Source: Himantopus leucocephalus (taxonomy: Eukaryota > Chordata > Aves > Charadriiformes > Recurvirostridae). From it: a DNA stretch of 64,000 nt. Each line of letters opens with the position of its first letter. The stretch's first letter is position 1. The stretch is from contig RSEF01000012.1 in assembly GCA_003993805.1 (NCBI GenBank), positions 8,422,945 to 8,486,944 on the forward strand. Direction: 5' to 3'. The notes below the pieces were generated by a model, which was not told where the DNA came from, searched no databases, and saw only the letters and a program-made list of their open reading frames with translations. The translations under genes were made by a program, and so were the position numbers. Shown piece by piece: positions 51,401-63,949 of the stretch.

Positions 51401-52110
51401 CCTGTACTGATGGTCTCTTTCAGCTGGGAAATAGGTCTTGGCATTTTGTTAAAGGTATATCTAAAGGGGAGAGAGCCTTAGGTGTATAGTTTATTAGAAC
51501 TATATCTGGGTACTATAAAAAAACATTTGAGAATATTTAAGGAAGGTACAGGCTAAGATCTCAAAGTCTCTAGCACTGCAAAATGCTGACTCCTGACTAG
51601 AGTTGGTTCCACCTGGAGAAGCTCAGCTGTTCATCTTCCAGGCACTGTTTTGTGTAATATGGAAATCATTGTACTAAAATAAATTTTAAAAGGATGGCTT
51701 TTGATTCCCCACCCCACCCCGAAACTGGTCTATTTTCTGGTAACAATGTCTTGTTGGGGATTCTTTTAGCTTTATGGTATGTACAGTCTTCACAAATTTT
51801 ATTTCTAACATTAAAAAAATTAGTACAAAAGACAAATGCTGGAAACAGATGATCAGTTAGGGTAATCCATCTTTTTGTGCCTTAACAGGCTGATGCAAAC
51901 TCTTGAACACAACTATAGGATAAATGTGTTTTTGAAATAGAGGAGTTTATACTTGTATTTTTAAAAAACTGTCTGTGAGCTTGATGTAGATTATTTTAAA
52001 AAGCGAAGATTTTTATTTGAATTAGTTGTATCCACTTTTATGCTTCTAGGCAAGTTGAAGTTACTTTTTTTAGTAATAATAGATTAGCTTTTCTGTTGTG
52101 TACTGTACCT

Positions 52111-52351
52111 ACAAACTTGTATATAGAGTGTCTTCTAAGAATTTTCAATATCACGTCCGCATTTATTGATTAGAGATTCATTGTTAATTTTTCATAACAA
52201 ATAAGTAGTGAAAAACACAGTGGTAGGACAGNACAAACTTGTATATAGAGTGTCTTCTAAGAATTTTCAATATCACATCCACATTTATTGATTAGAGATT
52301 CATTGTTAATTTTTCAGAATAAATAAGTAGTGAAAAACACAGTGGTAGGAC
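52111..52351. repeat. Direct duplication across a single N (copies 119 bp)
   Basis: 52111-52229 and 52233-52351 differ at two CpG/CpA-type sites (cacgtccgc/cacatccac) and at cataac/cagaat. The N is at 52232. Confidence 0.94.
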
Positions 52352-52832
52352 GAAGAAACCATTGATAGAAGGAAATATAAAATGACCTAGTTTCTTTAGC
52401 GTAATAAAATCAGTGCAAGAAATGTATTCTATAACTTTATTTTTTTCACTGAAAGTTCTAATGTGGAAGCAACAAAGAAATTTTCAGTGATCCTTTTGGG
52501 CACTGAATAATATTCTCTTCATTTCCCAAAATAGGATTAGTGCACAGATCTCATTAGGAATTTGCACATGACTTTATTTTTATATACATAAAAGGGAGCA
52601 AATTCCTCAAAGTCAAAGGAAGTCGGGAAAATAATATCTAAGAATCCAAGCAGGTAGAAAGCATTACTGGAAGGGTATTTTTTCAGTGCCTGCCAGGCAA
52701 AATTAGCCTGCCTACTTTCTTAAAAGGATGTGTGCTAAATATCAGAATCAGGAAAGCTTCTGGTAACTTAATGAATAAGATCCACAGCAAGAGATAATTA
52801 AACATTGTAACAATTTAAAAATATATATATAT

Positions 52833-52932
52833 NNNNNNNNNNNNNNNNNNNNNNNNNNNNNNNNNNNNNNNNNNNNNNNNNNNNNNNNNNNNNNNNNNNN
52901 NNNNNNNNNNNNNNNNNNNNNNNNNNNNNNNN
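52833..52932. other. Assembly gap, 100 N
   Basis: Exactly 100 N, the usual placeholder for a gap of unknown size. It starts inside an (AT)n tract (52822-52832), so a long AT microsatellite is the probable cause. It lies 270 nt before exon F. Confidence 0.98.
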
Positions 52933-53202
52933 AACATGTATGTTTGTGAGCAAATGATAAAACAGAAAAAAATCTTGGAGGCCTGAATAGTTTCTTTACC
53001 ATTGTATAATCTGGTGGTATTAAAGCTGGTTTGAAATGCCATCTTGAAAACAAGGTGAAGTTTTATTGTTTACATCTGATACTTGGCATACTTGTATCTG
53101 TTGGAGAATCAATGTCCTGTGTCATAGTCACAAGTCAATTTAGAGAGAAAAAGAAGTGATTGTAGTCATTAACACCAGTGCATATGTGTATACAATTCTT
53201 AG

Positions 53203-53338
53203 ACATATGAAGGACCAAAACAAGAAGGTTGCCAATCTGAAGCACAATCAGCAAATGGAGAAAAAGAAGAATGCGCAGTTGCTGGAAGAAGTTCGTAGGC
53301 GAGAGGACAATATGACTGACAACTCTCAACATTTACAA
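53203..53338 (+). CDS. ERC2: ERC2 internal coding exon F, 1 nt plus 45 codons (phase 2 to 0)
   Basis: An ACAATTCTTAG acceptor ends at 53202 and the donor CAA|GTGAGT starts at 53339. The first base A completes AG|A (Arg) from exon E. Then follow HMKDQNKKVANLKHNQQMEK, KKNAQLLEEVRRREDNM and TDNSQHLQ. This is the lysine-rich coiled coil that in ERC2 precedes the IEELMNALEKTRQ segment, which is not found downstream in this window. The pyrimidine tract is weak. Mammalian ERC2, as I recall it, has four extra residues (SLTLR instead of R) at this junction; here the matching upstream dinucleotide is TA, not AG, so the short form is predicted. The exon starts only 270 nt after an assembly gap, but its own sequence is intact. 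Confidence 0.93.
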
Positions 53339-53758
53339 GTGAGTTTATTTTTCAGTTTTGTTTTAAAACCATCAAAGAAATTACACTTATGTTTCACTGT
53401 ATGTCTTACAGGATGTAAAATGTATCTCTACCCACAAAGAGCTGATGGCTCTCTCCTTTCCTAGCAGAGGATGCACTACTGACTTCAGTTGCATCCGTGA
53501 AATATTTACTATTTATGGTGAAGAAAAAAACAATGGAATCTGAAACCCTTTCCTCACAAGGGCTGTATTTTACTTATATAAAAGCAAGTAGGTTGTTATA
53601 GCTTGTTTTGAACAGTCAGAAAATAGAAGGATAATTATCCTTTCTGGATTCTAGTTCTGTGCTATTCACAGCATTATATAAACTCACTATGGCTTGTGGA
53701 TATAGTGTGTTTACGAATGTTTGGCATGTTTGACTATCAAACAGTAGCGTGCTGTGNG

Positions 53759-53763
<5 letters not shown>

Positions 53764-53790
<27 letters not shown>
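53764..53790. repeat. T27 homopolymer beside an ambiguous base
   Basis: Twenty-seven T following gtgnгgtggga-type sequence with the N at 53757. The true length is unreliable. It could be the reverse complement of a poly(A) tail, but no retroposed body is recognised. Confidence 0.85.
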
Positions 53791-56700
53791 CTTTAAACTG
53801 GGCATATCTGGGTGATTAGCTCTGTAAAATACAATTTAGTTTTTCAAGAGCATTCAATTGTATAACCAAAATTCTGCCATGTGTTCCAGCGTGGAGATTG
53901 AATGCAACAACATTTTAGACCCTTGAGCCCCTTCCTCTTCATGTTTCTAGATGTAGCTCTTCACATTAAATTCCATTGTCTGGGAGTGAAATTCTGTATC
54001 AGCGGGGATATCATCATCTGGTTGCATACTCAAATCATTTAATGAGCATGATTTGATCTTTTTAATGCTCCATACGTGCATGCGTAGTGGGTTAAGAGAG
54101 TAAGGATATATTGTCTAATAGGGTAATAGTGAATCTAGAATCCTCACCAAAGATCATTTTTATCTTACGTACTTAGATGTAGCATAGGGGAACACTGGAG
54201 AAAGCTGTAGCTGTCTCATTTGAAACAGAGCTCTTATAATCATTACTGCACAGTTACATCAGCAACTTTTTTCTTAGAGTTGGAAAGAAATGGTTGTCCT
54301 ATATCTCTTTTTATATTTAAGATAAACTTTGAACCTTATTCCAGGAGAATTTCTACAGTTTGGAAGTTGTTGAGTGTGGGCATTGAGATTTGAAAGAAAA
54401 TTAGCTGATCTGATTAAATGGTACATTACATACTAGGGAATTTGTATTAAAGGCCACAAAACAACTTTGATGCTTGACTTAAAAATTATTCTCTGAGATC
54501 TGACCATGAAAACCTATGAAGTATGAACCTATGAACCCATGAGTACTGATTTCTGTCAAGAACATCAATGTCTCCACACTCAGTGTTTATAGGCAAGTCT
54601 AATTTACAGTGCAAAATATTAATTTTGCCTTCATCTGATTAATATAATGGGTTTCTGGAAAATTTCCAATAGATGGAACGTGACTCTCACACGCTTCATA
54701 TGGTACTGTGTTTCTCATGTATTCCTATACGCAGAATGGAGAAATGAACAGCACACCTCTCTTCAGGTTTGTGTTGGTGAAACTGTATGTCAGAATCAAG
54801 TTCAGGAAATGATACATTATTTATGCATCTGTGTAGTGTTATGTATACTTTATAACCTTGGTCGTTACATACTGATTATTATCGCACATGATATAGTAAT
54901 AAAACCTTGTGAAGTATTTGGTCTGACAATATGATACATCAAAATGAAATTTTAGTGTTAAGCAGCTGCATATAATTAATGTGGTTCAGTAAAGAGAATA
55001 TATTAGAGCTTTATTTTTCAGTATTATTTTGGAAATCTATCGGAGTGGTGTGATCACTAGAGAACACAAGTCATTCCTATGTTTTTTGATGTTAACTGCT
55101 ATACTTGGAGCTTTCAAGTCATGTGATGAGAATGGGTCTACCAAATGGAAGTAGCGTGGCTTAATAGCCGGAACGTAGAATGAAAAAACCTTGTCTAGTG
55201 TGTAGCTCTTCTGTGCTGTTCACTTGCTATAAAACATTTACACACTATGAACAATATATGAAAACCAATTAACTAACAGCTGTTATTTCTCCATTACTAG
55301 GCCTTAAAATGTTAATATTTTAATATTGTGTACTTCAACATAGTACTTTCAGTAATCTATGTGTGTATGCGTTGTGGCCCATCCTATGCTTGCTGAGCTG
55401 CTGGGAAAGTGAAACAGAGGATCCCAGCTGCTTCTGCCTGTCAGTAGGTGTTTTGCATTCCTCAGCTCGTCCTCCAGTAGTTGCAAGAACAGGAGGAAGC
55501 GAGTACTGGCTGGCTGTGCCGCTGGCGTGCTGCTACAGCTGATCCTGCCTTCTCGGGCGTAAGCAAAATGGGCAATCTGCTGCTCTCATCAGTTTGCTGC
55601 CATGACTAGCTGTTACATTTCCTGTGTCTAAAATGTTTCCTCATGTCCTTGCCTTATTTCTTCCTATGCCTTTCTTAATGTTGACTGTTGTGTTCATGCG
55701 GGGCTGGAAGTGTTCTCTCATTTGGCAATTGCGTCTTTAGTGAATTAGACTGGCTGTCACTGCATGGATCACGGGAGAGGCAAATCCGCCTGAATGAAAA
55801 TGGCTTGTTTGACTTTACAGATTGAGCCATAAAATACCTGGAGGTGTGCAGTTGCAAATAGATGTTTGACTCTCCAGCACTATGATGTGTTCAAATAAAT
55901 CCATGTGGAAACAAAGTGAATGGAGAGGGATGGAGTAAAGCAGCCAAACTTGATGAACATCTGGCAACTTTTTCCTTCCCCAGCAAATTTAGATACAGAG
56001 TTGCTTTGGTCTATCAGGTACATAAGAGAGATCCCTTCAAGGGACCCTTTCCAAAATGGGCTTGATAACACGTGTCCTTGTATGATTGCTTCTTTCATAA
56101 GATTAAGGAAGATGGGGCAGTGGTAGTATCTGGGGCTTTTTTTTTTTTTCTTCTTTTGTTCTTGTGAGGTAAAGGAATTGTTATTTTCTGTGGAAGTTCC
56201 TTAGGGTTTGCTTTTGAAAATGAATCACAAAATTCATTGTTCCAGTAAAGATCACGATACAACTTCTGCATCTAATGAAGACATGTCCCTGCCTCACATA
56301 TTGAGAGCTTGAGGTTTCCCTGTCATTGCAAGATTTGGGGAGCTTGTAGTTGTTCTATGTAAACACCCTAGTGAACCTTGCAAGTCAAGCAAATAGTTTG
56401 ACATTGAGTAGTGGAGGTAACATGACATGCATTTATTCTGCTGATAGGAGAGTACTTCCATTTAAAGTTTTTCACTGGTATGGTTAATTTATTTTGTATG
56501 TGTAAGGTAGTCATAAATATTAGGTGAGAACATCAAATCTTGTTCTTATGTGTATCTGATAGGTAAGTGATTGACTGGTTAAAAAGCCAAACAAACTCTA
56601 AAGCTCCAATCAATTAGCCTTGGTATACAAAGGAAATCTTTTCATAAGAGCTGTTTAAGAAAAACCCCTCCTCCTCCACGGAGTTCTTTAAAGAGCAAGT

Positions 56701-59700
56701 ATATCTTAAAATGCAAGTGTTTCCTTTTAAAAAATTTGATCAAGCGCACTGGTGAATGCAGTTATGATTTTGATTGGCCTGTACCGCTTGTTATTTCAGG
56801 GTGATTTTGATTTGAGGCTTCTGTACCTGGTCACGTTCTGTTTCATGTATTTGGTATAAGATAAATGTTTACTCCTGTAATGTGTAGCCATAAATGCCTG
56901 AGTGCAGGGATGGAACACACCTGCTTTCTGCAGGTTTGAATATGCAGCTACATTTGTGAATGTTCTAGATTTGAACTTATTTATGAATGTGTTCAAAAGG
57001 ATACATATAATGCAGTACATATAGGTAAAATCATTTGCTTTCCTATCGACCCAAGGGTACAATACTTTCCCCAGGAAGCAAAATATAAACTGAAGTTCTC
57101 CTAGTGATGTGATATACAGAATTCAAATTGGGATAATGAATAATCTGGCAGAGTAAATTACTTGATCACTCTTCATTAATTGGCATTTCAATATTGAATT
57201 AATATCTTAGTAAACTAAGGGGATCTGACCACCTTTTCTTGTTACTGTTTATAATATCTTCTACTCTGTTTAGTAGATACACCATATGTTTATAGGCATT
57301 TATAGTACTTGTGTCTATAGCGTACTTGTTACATTGTGAATGATGTATTGAGCTGTTAGGGTAAAGTATATCCTAAAATTCTCTGGCCTGATGAAACGTT
57401 GTATTTGGCTAGCTGTGATAAGCTCAGCTGAGAATTGAAGGGCAGTTAGACTAGGCGAATTGCATTTACTCCAGCCAAGTCTCAATCACTTTTGCAGAAG
57501 TACTGGAAAAGCTAGTATAATTGTCTGTGGACCATTCAGGGAGTCGTTGAGGGCAAACTGAAGCAATCCGTTGAAGTGCCATCCATTTTGTACAGCTCCA
57601 ATAAGCCCTGAAACTCTGCCCATTCAGCTGTCCACTTGCTTTCTTGTAGGTTTGAAGAAGTTCAGAAGTCTGTAGTTTCTTTGAAGCTTCAATAGTATGT
57701 AATAGTTCCTGAGGCTTGTAGCATCATGTATATGTGTGACACTTTTCACTATCTTTTCAGATAAAAGCCTCTCAAAGCTGGTTCATACCCTAGCATCAGT
57801 GCTTGCAGGTCAAATTTGAGCCTCTGATGGCCCATCTCACAGCACTGCAGGGCCACCGCTGTGATGGAGAGTGCCCTGGGATGCCTGGGGAGGGAATTCG
57901 CTTTGGTCTCCCTCAGCTATAATTGTGAGTGATGCTTCAGGTGTGGTTTTGGGGGGGTTATTTGGATCACTGTAAAATTGGAAACATCAGGGAGCAGACT
58001 TCAGATTAATTCTTGGGAATGAAGAATAGTTGTGAGGTTTTCTGCTTTTTCCTTCCACAAATCAAGGGCAGACCTGTGCAAATCTTGCCAAATGTGATGG
58101 TCATATATTACATAAAGCATCACAGCAGGAGAGCTGGCCCTTGAACACTTTATCATGAAATTTTTTGAGAATGGTGTATCTAACATGCCTTCATTTTTCT
58201 TTTTTGTCTGTCTTAAAAAGATAAGCCTTTTTGAGAAATGCTGAGCTAAGAAATATACAGGCATTATGTCATAAAGTTGTGCGTAATTCCTCAAATCTCT
58301 TTGCAGGATCTTGAAATGTTATAGATGTGAGATGTGTTTATTTCCTGAGGTACGGTTTTCTTGATTCTTGTATGGAACATGTTTGTTCCAGTAACACTGT
58401 TACCTCAATAGAATTGGGAAAGAAAACATTGGCATAACTCTGAGAACTTGAGCGGGTTTGGTTTTGATTCTGGTTTTTAAACCTGCTGTAAGAACAACAA
58501 CAAAGTCCTTTCTTTTCTCTAGGGTAAACAATACGAATGTGCACGTAATAATATTCCCATATGTCTCATCACATAGGCTCAAGGGAAATTAAATATATGC
58601 TTTTGTCTGATTATACCTACAATAAATGTAAAGTACCAATTTGGTAAGTGAATTGAACCTTATAGAATCATATCTGTACTAAGTCCAGAAACACTTCTCG
58701 GTGAAAACTTTGTGCAAACTGTCCGAAGCATACATGTCATAAGAGAGGTGGAGGAATGAGCCTGGAAGCAAAGTGGAAAAGTTTAATACCCTATTCTGTT
58801 CTGATCTACATGGCTTCTGTGTGTTTCCGCCTTTTCTTCTGGTTTATCTGCTGGAAAAGTTATTTGATTCTCCTGATGTGTTAAATGCTTGGGTTATTTC
58901 TCACAATTCTCTTTTAAGTAGGTTGGATTTTTTGGGGGCGGAAATCCACATGCTGAAAAGAGATATTTCACTAACAAAACTCTTTTTGAGTGAGCCAATG
59001 TATAATTCTCATACACAGGCGGCTTGATCAATGCTCTAAGCCTGAAGTACTGTGAAACAAGTTGTGTACACATGTACATTTTCCAGGTATAAATATGTCA
59101 CTTTTTAAACAGAGTCCAGCATGTCAGCCTTGGTTTGTCACTGGACATACTGAGGCAAGGCAAGAAATCTAGTTTTTCAATAGTTTTACTCTGGCTGGAA
59201 ATTTAGTCTTAGGTAATGAATAAAACATGATGAGGAGAAAATCCTATCAAAAGAGAGATAAGAACTGTGTAGTTAATGTGCTGTCTGATTCTTCCCATGT
59301 GAATGTGGTATCTTACTGCTGTGATATCTTACCCACTAAAAGTGGCTCCTAAGAGATTTCACAGCTAGTCAGCGTGAATCCTTAAACTTGGATTTGTTTC
59401 TTTATTTTTCACTCTGCTTCAGCATATAATTTTCATCTCCATAATAGTTCTAGAAGTACGAAATATACTGAAGACATAGCATGTTACCATATGTTATGGC
59501 TGTGTCTTTTAAAATAAAATAGAAACATGGCCTAAACAAGGGGTACACCTGACATTAATTTATTATGATTTTTCTCTTAATGCAGTGTATTTCCTACTGC
59601 ATTGTCTCAAAAACTTTGAAACTATAATATTAATAAAAAGAGGAAGCTAGGGAATGAGGTAAAGTCTTGCAAATAAAAATGAACAGAGCAGCGTAATCAG

Positions 59701-62700
59701 TTCAGGGACAGAGGAAACAGTCGTGAGTGTTATGCAGACAGGCATTAGTGTACGTAGCTGACATAAGGCAGGAGAGAATTCATTGCATAAACACAGCTTT
59801 GTATTTATTAGTGCTAAAATACATATGTAGTGAGAAAACTCAACCTTTTAAGAGGTTAAAATCATGAGTTATTGCATTAAAAGTGAATTCTAGTTTAAGC
59901 ATGCATCTGAAGGTGGACCTATACCTCTCTGGAAGGCTTTCATAATTCTGAGTGTTTAGGAGATTCTGTATGTTTCTGTTTTCAGAAGACTGGTCATTTT
60001 GTGGGGGAAGATGGAGATAAGGTTGGGATTTTGCCTCTTACACCATTCCTCTCTGATTTCCACACTGTGCATGCATGAAACGCACATTGTGGTCTAGCTC
60101 TGATGAGTAGAATTGCTCCCTACCTCTCATTCAGCTGTGGGCAGAGGATAAGGAGAAATAGATGACTGCTCTTGATTTCCCTTTCTCGCTATTATGAGCG
60201 ATCAGAACACACAGATGAGATATGATGGAGACAGACTTTTGGAAATATGTACAAAGGCAAGAGAAAGGTTGCAATGCTTGTGAAGTTCTTACCTCTTGAT
60301 AAGATTTCTGCTATCAGATGCAAATATTTTGAAACAAAAGCTGAGTATTAGCAAGTCTGTGTAAGAGTCAGCTGCAACAAGTCTTTCAGAGTTTGTGTAA
60401 GTTAATAAAGAATTCTAAGGGTTTGGAACCAGTTCTGTGACAAATTCAGAAGATAGGGTAAGCTACAGCAAGAACGAAGTTCTCCCTTTAAAGCTCCCGT
60501 GGAAAATTTGTAGCAAGTACAGACTAGAACCTTATTTTTATTATGATTGTAGTGAGTTAAAAACTTATTTTACCAGAACTTTTCTACAATTAAAGCAGAA
60601 GCTTAACGATGCACCTGATATTTAAGATAGAAGACTATGATGGTCTTGTGTTGTAGATGTCCTATTTAATATTGTAGCCCATGCAGAAATATTTTCGACA
60701 GCAAGCTTACTTCCAAAATTTCACACTAAATTGTAATTTTTTTTTATTACTGGATACATTTGTTCAAGCTGTTGCAAATACTTTTTAACAAGTGAGTTGA
60801 TTCCAAGTGCAAGTGAGCAATTTTTTGAATTTTTGGCCAAGTTCTTCATATATAGTCTGTTACGTTAATGGACTAACATATGAAGAAATGTAAAAGTCAA
60901 GATTTTATGCTAGTTTTCTGTAGCACATCTACAGAATTCTCTTCAATTTATTGCTTGAAAACTAAAATACATTCTTGTATGCTTCTCTTCTCAAGGTATA
61001 GGTTCCTTGGGGACTGTAAAGTTTCATCTTTGAGTGGTTAAGCTGAAGTTTGGTCAATTTGTAAGAAAATTAGTGTTCATGTACGTATCAAATAGTTTTA
61101 CCCCATAAAGCAAGAGTTATATACTAGCAAATGGAGAGAACCTGGCACAGTAGATTACACAGTTGTGTGTATTAGTGATGTGTTCATGGGTACTTCCTTT
61201 GGCATTTCTTTGCTTCTCTAATTATAGCTGGATTTTGCCAAGATAGAGTGTAGCTAACAACTACAACCTCAAAAATGTCCAGCCTTCAGCAAAATGTACA
61301 GCTTATTATAAATTTCACACAGTTCAGGGAACCCTTTTTCTCTTGTGAATATCTTGGAAAAAGGCAGGAATTGCATTTTCTTAAAGCAGTCATTTTCATG
61401 CAGCTGAACATAAATTTTTAATAGACATTTGAAAAAGTAGGACTTAAACTATCTTTTCTGTGGTGTATTGATAACCAATCTGTAAAAAAAATCTTTGAGT
61501 GGAGACTCAGGCAGTGGGTAATAGAAAAAATAAGCCTGTGATGATGATGTGCAATATATTAAAAGATGATTACCAGATTAGAAGTACATACTTACAAAAA
61601 TCAGACTAATCAATTAAAACACACGTAATACTATTGAAGACACAGCTATCTTCAGATTTCTAACATAATATAAATATAAATTTAGATTGTAAATATGGAT
61701 GGACATTTAGGAATTTTCCTTCCTTGGCCTGTGGAAGTTCCATAAGTTGTGGATAAATTCCATATGTGTTGCTGAAACGTGTGTTGAACTTCAGCCAGTA
61801 GTTTAAGATTATGTTGAAGAAAATATTTCTAAAAGGTTTCAGATGAAGAAAACTATTTGAGAGTCTACAGAGGGCAGGAAGGTTGATTGGTAGGTCTGAG
61901 GATCAATACCAGAAGTGGTTTTTTTCTTGGGGGATTTACTTTGACATTTGTTTTCATTGTGCAGTGTAATCCCCAGAAGCCAAAACTACTCTTGATATAA
62001 AATGTCCCTATAGACAATCTGTGAAAATCTCACTTGAAGATCAGTTTCTACTAGACTCGCAGTCTCTTAAATCTTGTTTCCTTTGTCATAATTGGTAGGC
62101 TGAGAGAAGTGACTCAGTGTTCTGTGCTATGTTGTTCTAACAAGCTGTAATATAAAAAAAAGTTTAGTGGGTAAAACATTATCAGTGCAACTGTTGTATG
62201 TAGTTGTCATGTCCTTTCTTTTGTCTAGAGTATTATGTTATATGATTATATGTATGTATAAAATAATATTAATTTTATTCTTAGAACTATCCCAGTTTAT
62301 TACTTTTGGATTTTTAAGCAAGTACGCACTATTACAGAACATGATATATAATCATTAATGCAACCTTTGCACTATTACAAGAACTTCCAGCGCATCCCAT
62401 ATCAGAAAGTCTGAATACTGGCTTTCTCATCTTTCTCAGTTTCTACAGTTAAGTCAGAAACATGATGTTTTTTAATGTTGTCTAAGTAATGATAATTCAC
62501 TGACTTCAATACCCAAGAATAAAACCTGGATATCTTGATTTGCAAACAAAGTTAAATGTATACATTCTAATATAATGATTTAGAAATCTGTGAACTGCAA
62601 TTATTGACAAGTATTTTATTTTTAGATTAAATAAGTTATTTCTACTATGTGCTTTAGTAAGTGCTATGTTAGTTGAAAAGGGCATATATGGCAAGGTACT

Positions 62701-63248
62701 GGAAAAAAAAAGATCTTGTTGGAAAAAACAAAACTGCAACAATAGGAAACAGGAAAAATTTATCGTGATACACCTTTTTTTCTCCCCTACAATATTTATG
62801 TAATAACTCACACATGTGGGACTCCTGTAGTCTCCAGGGGGCAATCACATTCAACATGCATCAAAAGAAATAGTTCAGTTAAACCAACTCTCCCTACCCA
62901 GCAATAATTACCCCAGGTTTACACTGAGATATAGTTGCAAAAGGTTAGTCAGTAGGGCATCTGCAAATCAAGTCATATGTCAACTCTACATCAATAACCT
63001 CATTATAATAGATGTTAGTATTTCAGCACATGACTGTCCAATATAGCATTCCGTGTATAGTTCATTTTTAACTTTTACATTGACTTATAGCTCGTCTAAT
63101 ATTTTACTAACTTATGTATTTAAACACTCTATATTACATAAATTATAATCAATGACAAAAACAATGATTTAGATTGAAATTCTGCAAAGTGAAATTGCAA
63201 TAAAATGTCTGACCCTATTTGTATAGCTGTCTTCAATATAAGATGAAT

Positions 63249-63464
63249 ATATGAGGTTTAACCCTGTAATGTAAAAGCAGTATAATGGAAATTTGTATTA
63301 GCGTAGATTTTCCAATTTAGGCATTGCTTAAAAATGTTACCTATACTTTTTTTTATTTCTNATATGAGGTTTAACCCTGTAATGTAAAAGCAGTATAATG
63401 GAAATCTGTATTAGCGTAGATTTTCCAATTTAGGCAAATGTTACCTATACTTTTTTTTATTTCT
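63249..63464. repeat. Direct duplication across a single N (112 and 103 bp)
   Basis: 63249-63360 and 63362-63464 differ by one T/C substitution and a 9-bp deletion in the second copy (gcattgcttaaaaatg against gcaaatg). The N is at 63361. Confidence 0.94.
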
Positions 63465-63949
63465 AGTTTTCACAAATGAAAGCCTTTTTCCTATATATAA
63501 GTAATCATGTTCTAAAAATACAACTGATCAGCTAAATTTTATGCAAACTGTATCTCTATATACTTTGTTATATTTGTAGCTTATCCATGGGCTATAACAC
63601 TTTTTGTTGAAAGTTTGATAGGTTGGATGACAATATAAGAAGTTTTTCAAAAACCTCCTTGTGGAAGCTCATATTTCTATCTCGTTTCATAACTTGGTTG
63701 TGTTGTATTTACCTGGTTGTAACGAGTGCTAGCTGTTGTTTCTGTTTGTCACTCTCCACAGATCATTTTGAATAGCGTGCAAGTCTTACTAAAACATCTG
63801 GTCAGTAACAAAAGTTCTGCTTGAGGTAAGCCTAAGCAGAATTATTTTGGTTGCTTGCTAATAAGCCAGGTTTATACCACTTATCTCTCATTGTAAGTGT
63901 TCAGTAATAGCCTTATACACTATTACTTAGAGACTACCTCGTGTTACAG

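Larger units (their letters stand above)
31962..53202 (+). other. ERC2: ERC2 intron E-F (about 21.2 kb plus a gap of unknown size)
   Basis: The largest intron in the window. It carries a degenerate plus-strand CR1 3' region (about 36070-36690), hairpins at 40252 and 47057, a (GAA)n tract at 43747-43763, single-N direct duplications at 48 kb and 52 kb, an N beside a T run at 44854, and a 100-N gap at 52833-52932. Open frames such as 32602-33042, 39871-40206 and 42886-43212 show no family I recognise and no consistent splice or start context, so I do not call genes. Confidence 0.82.
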
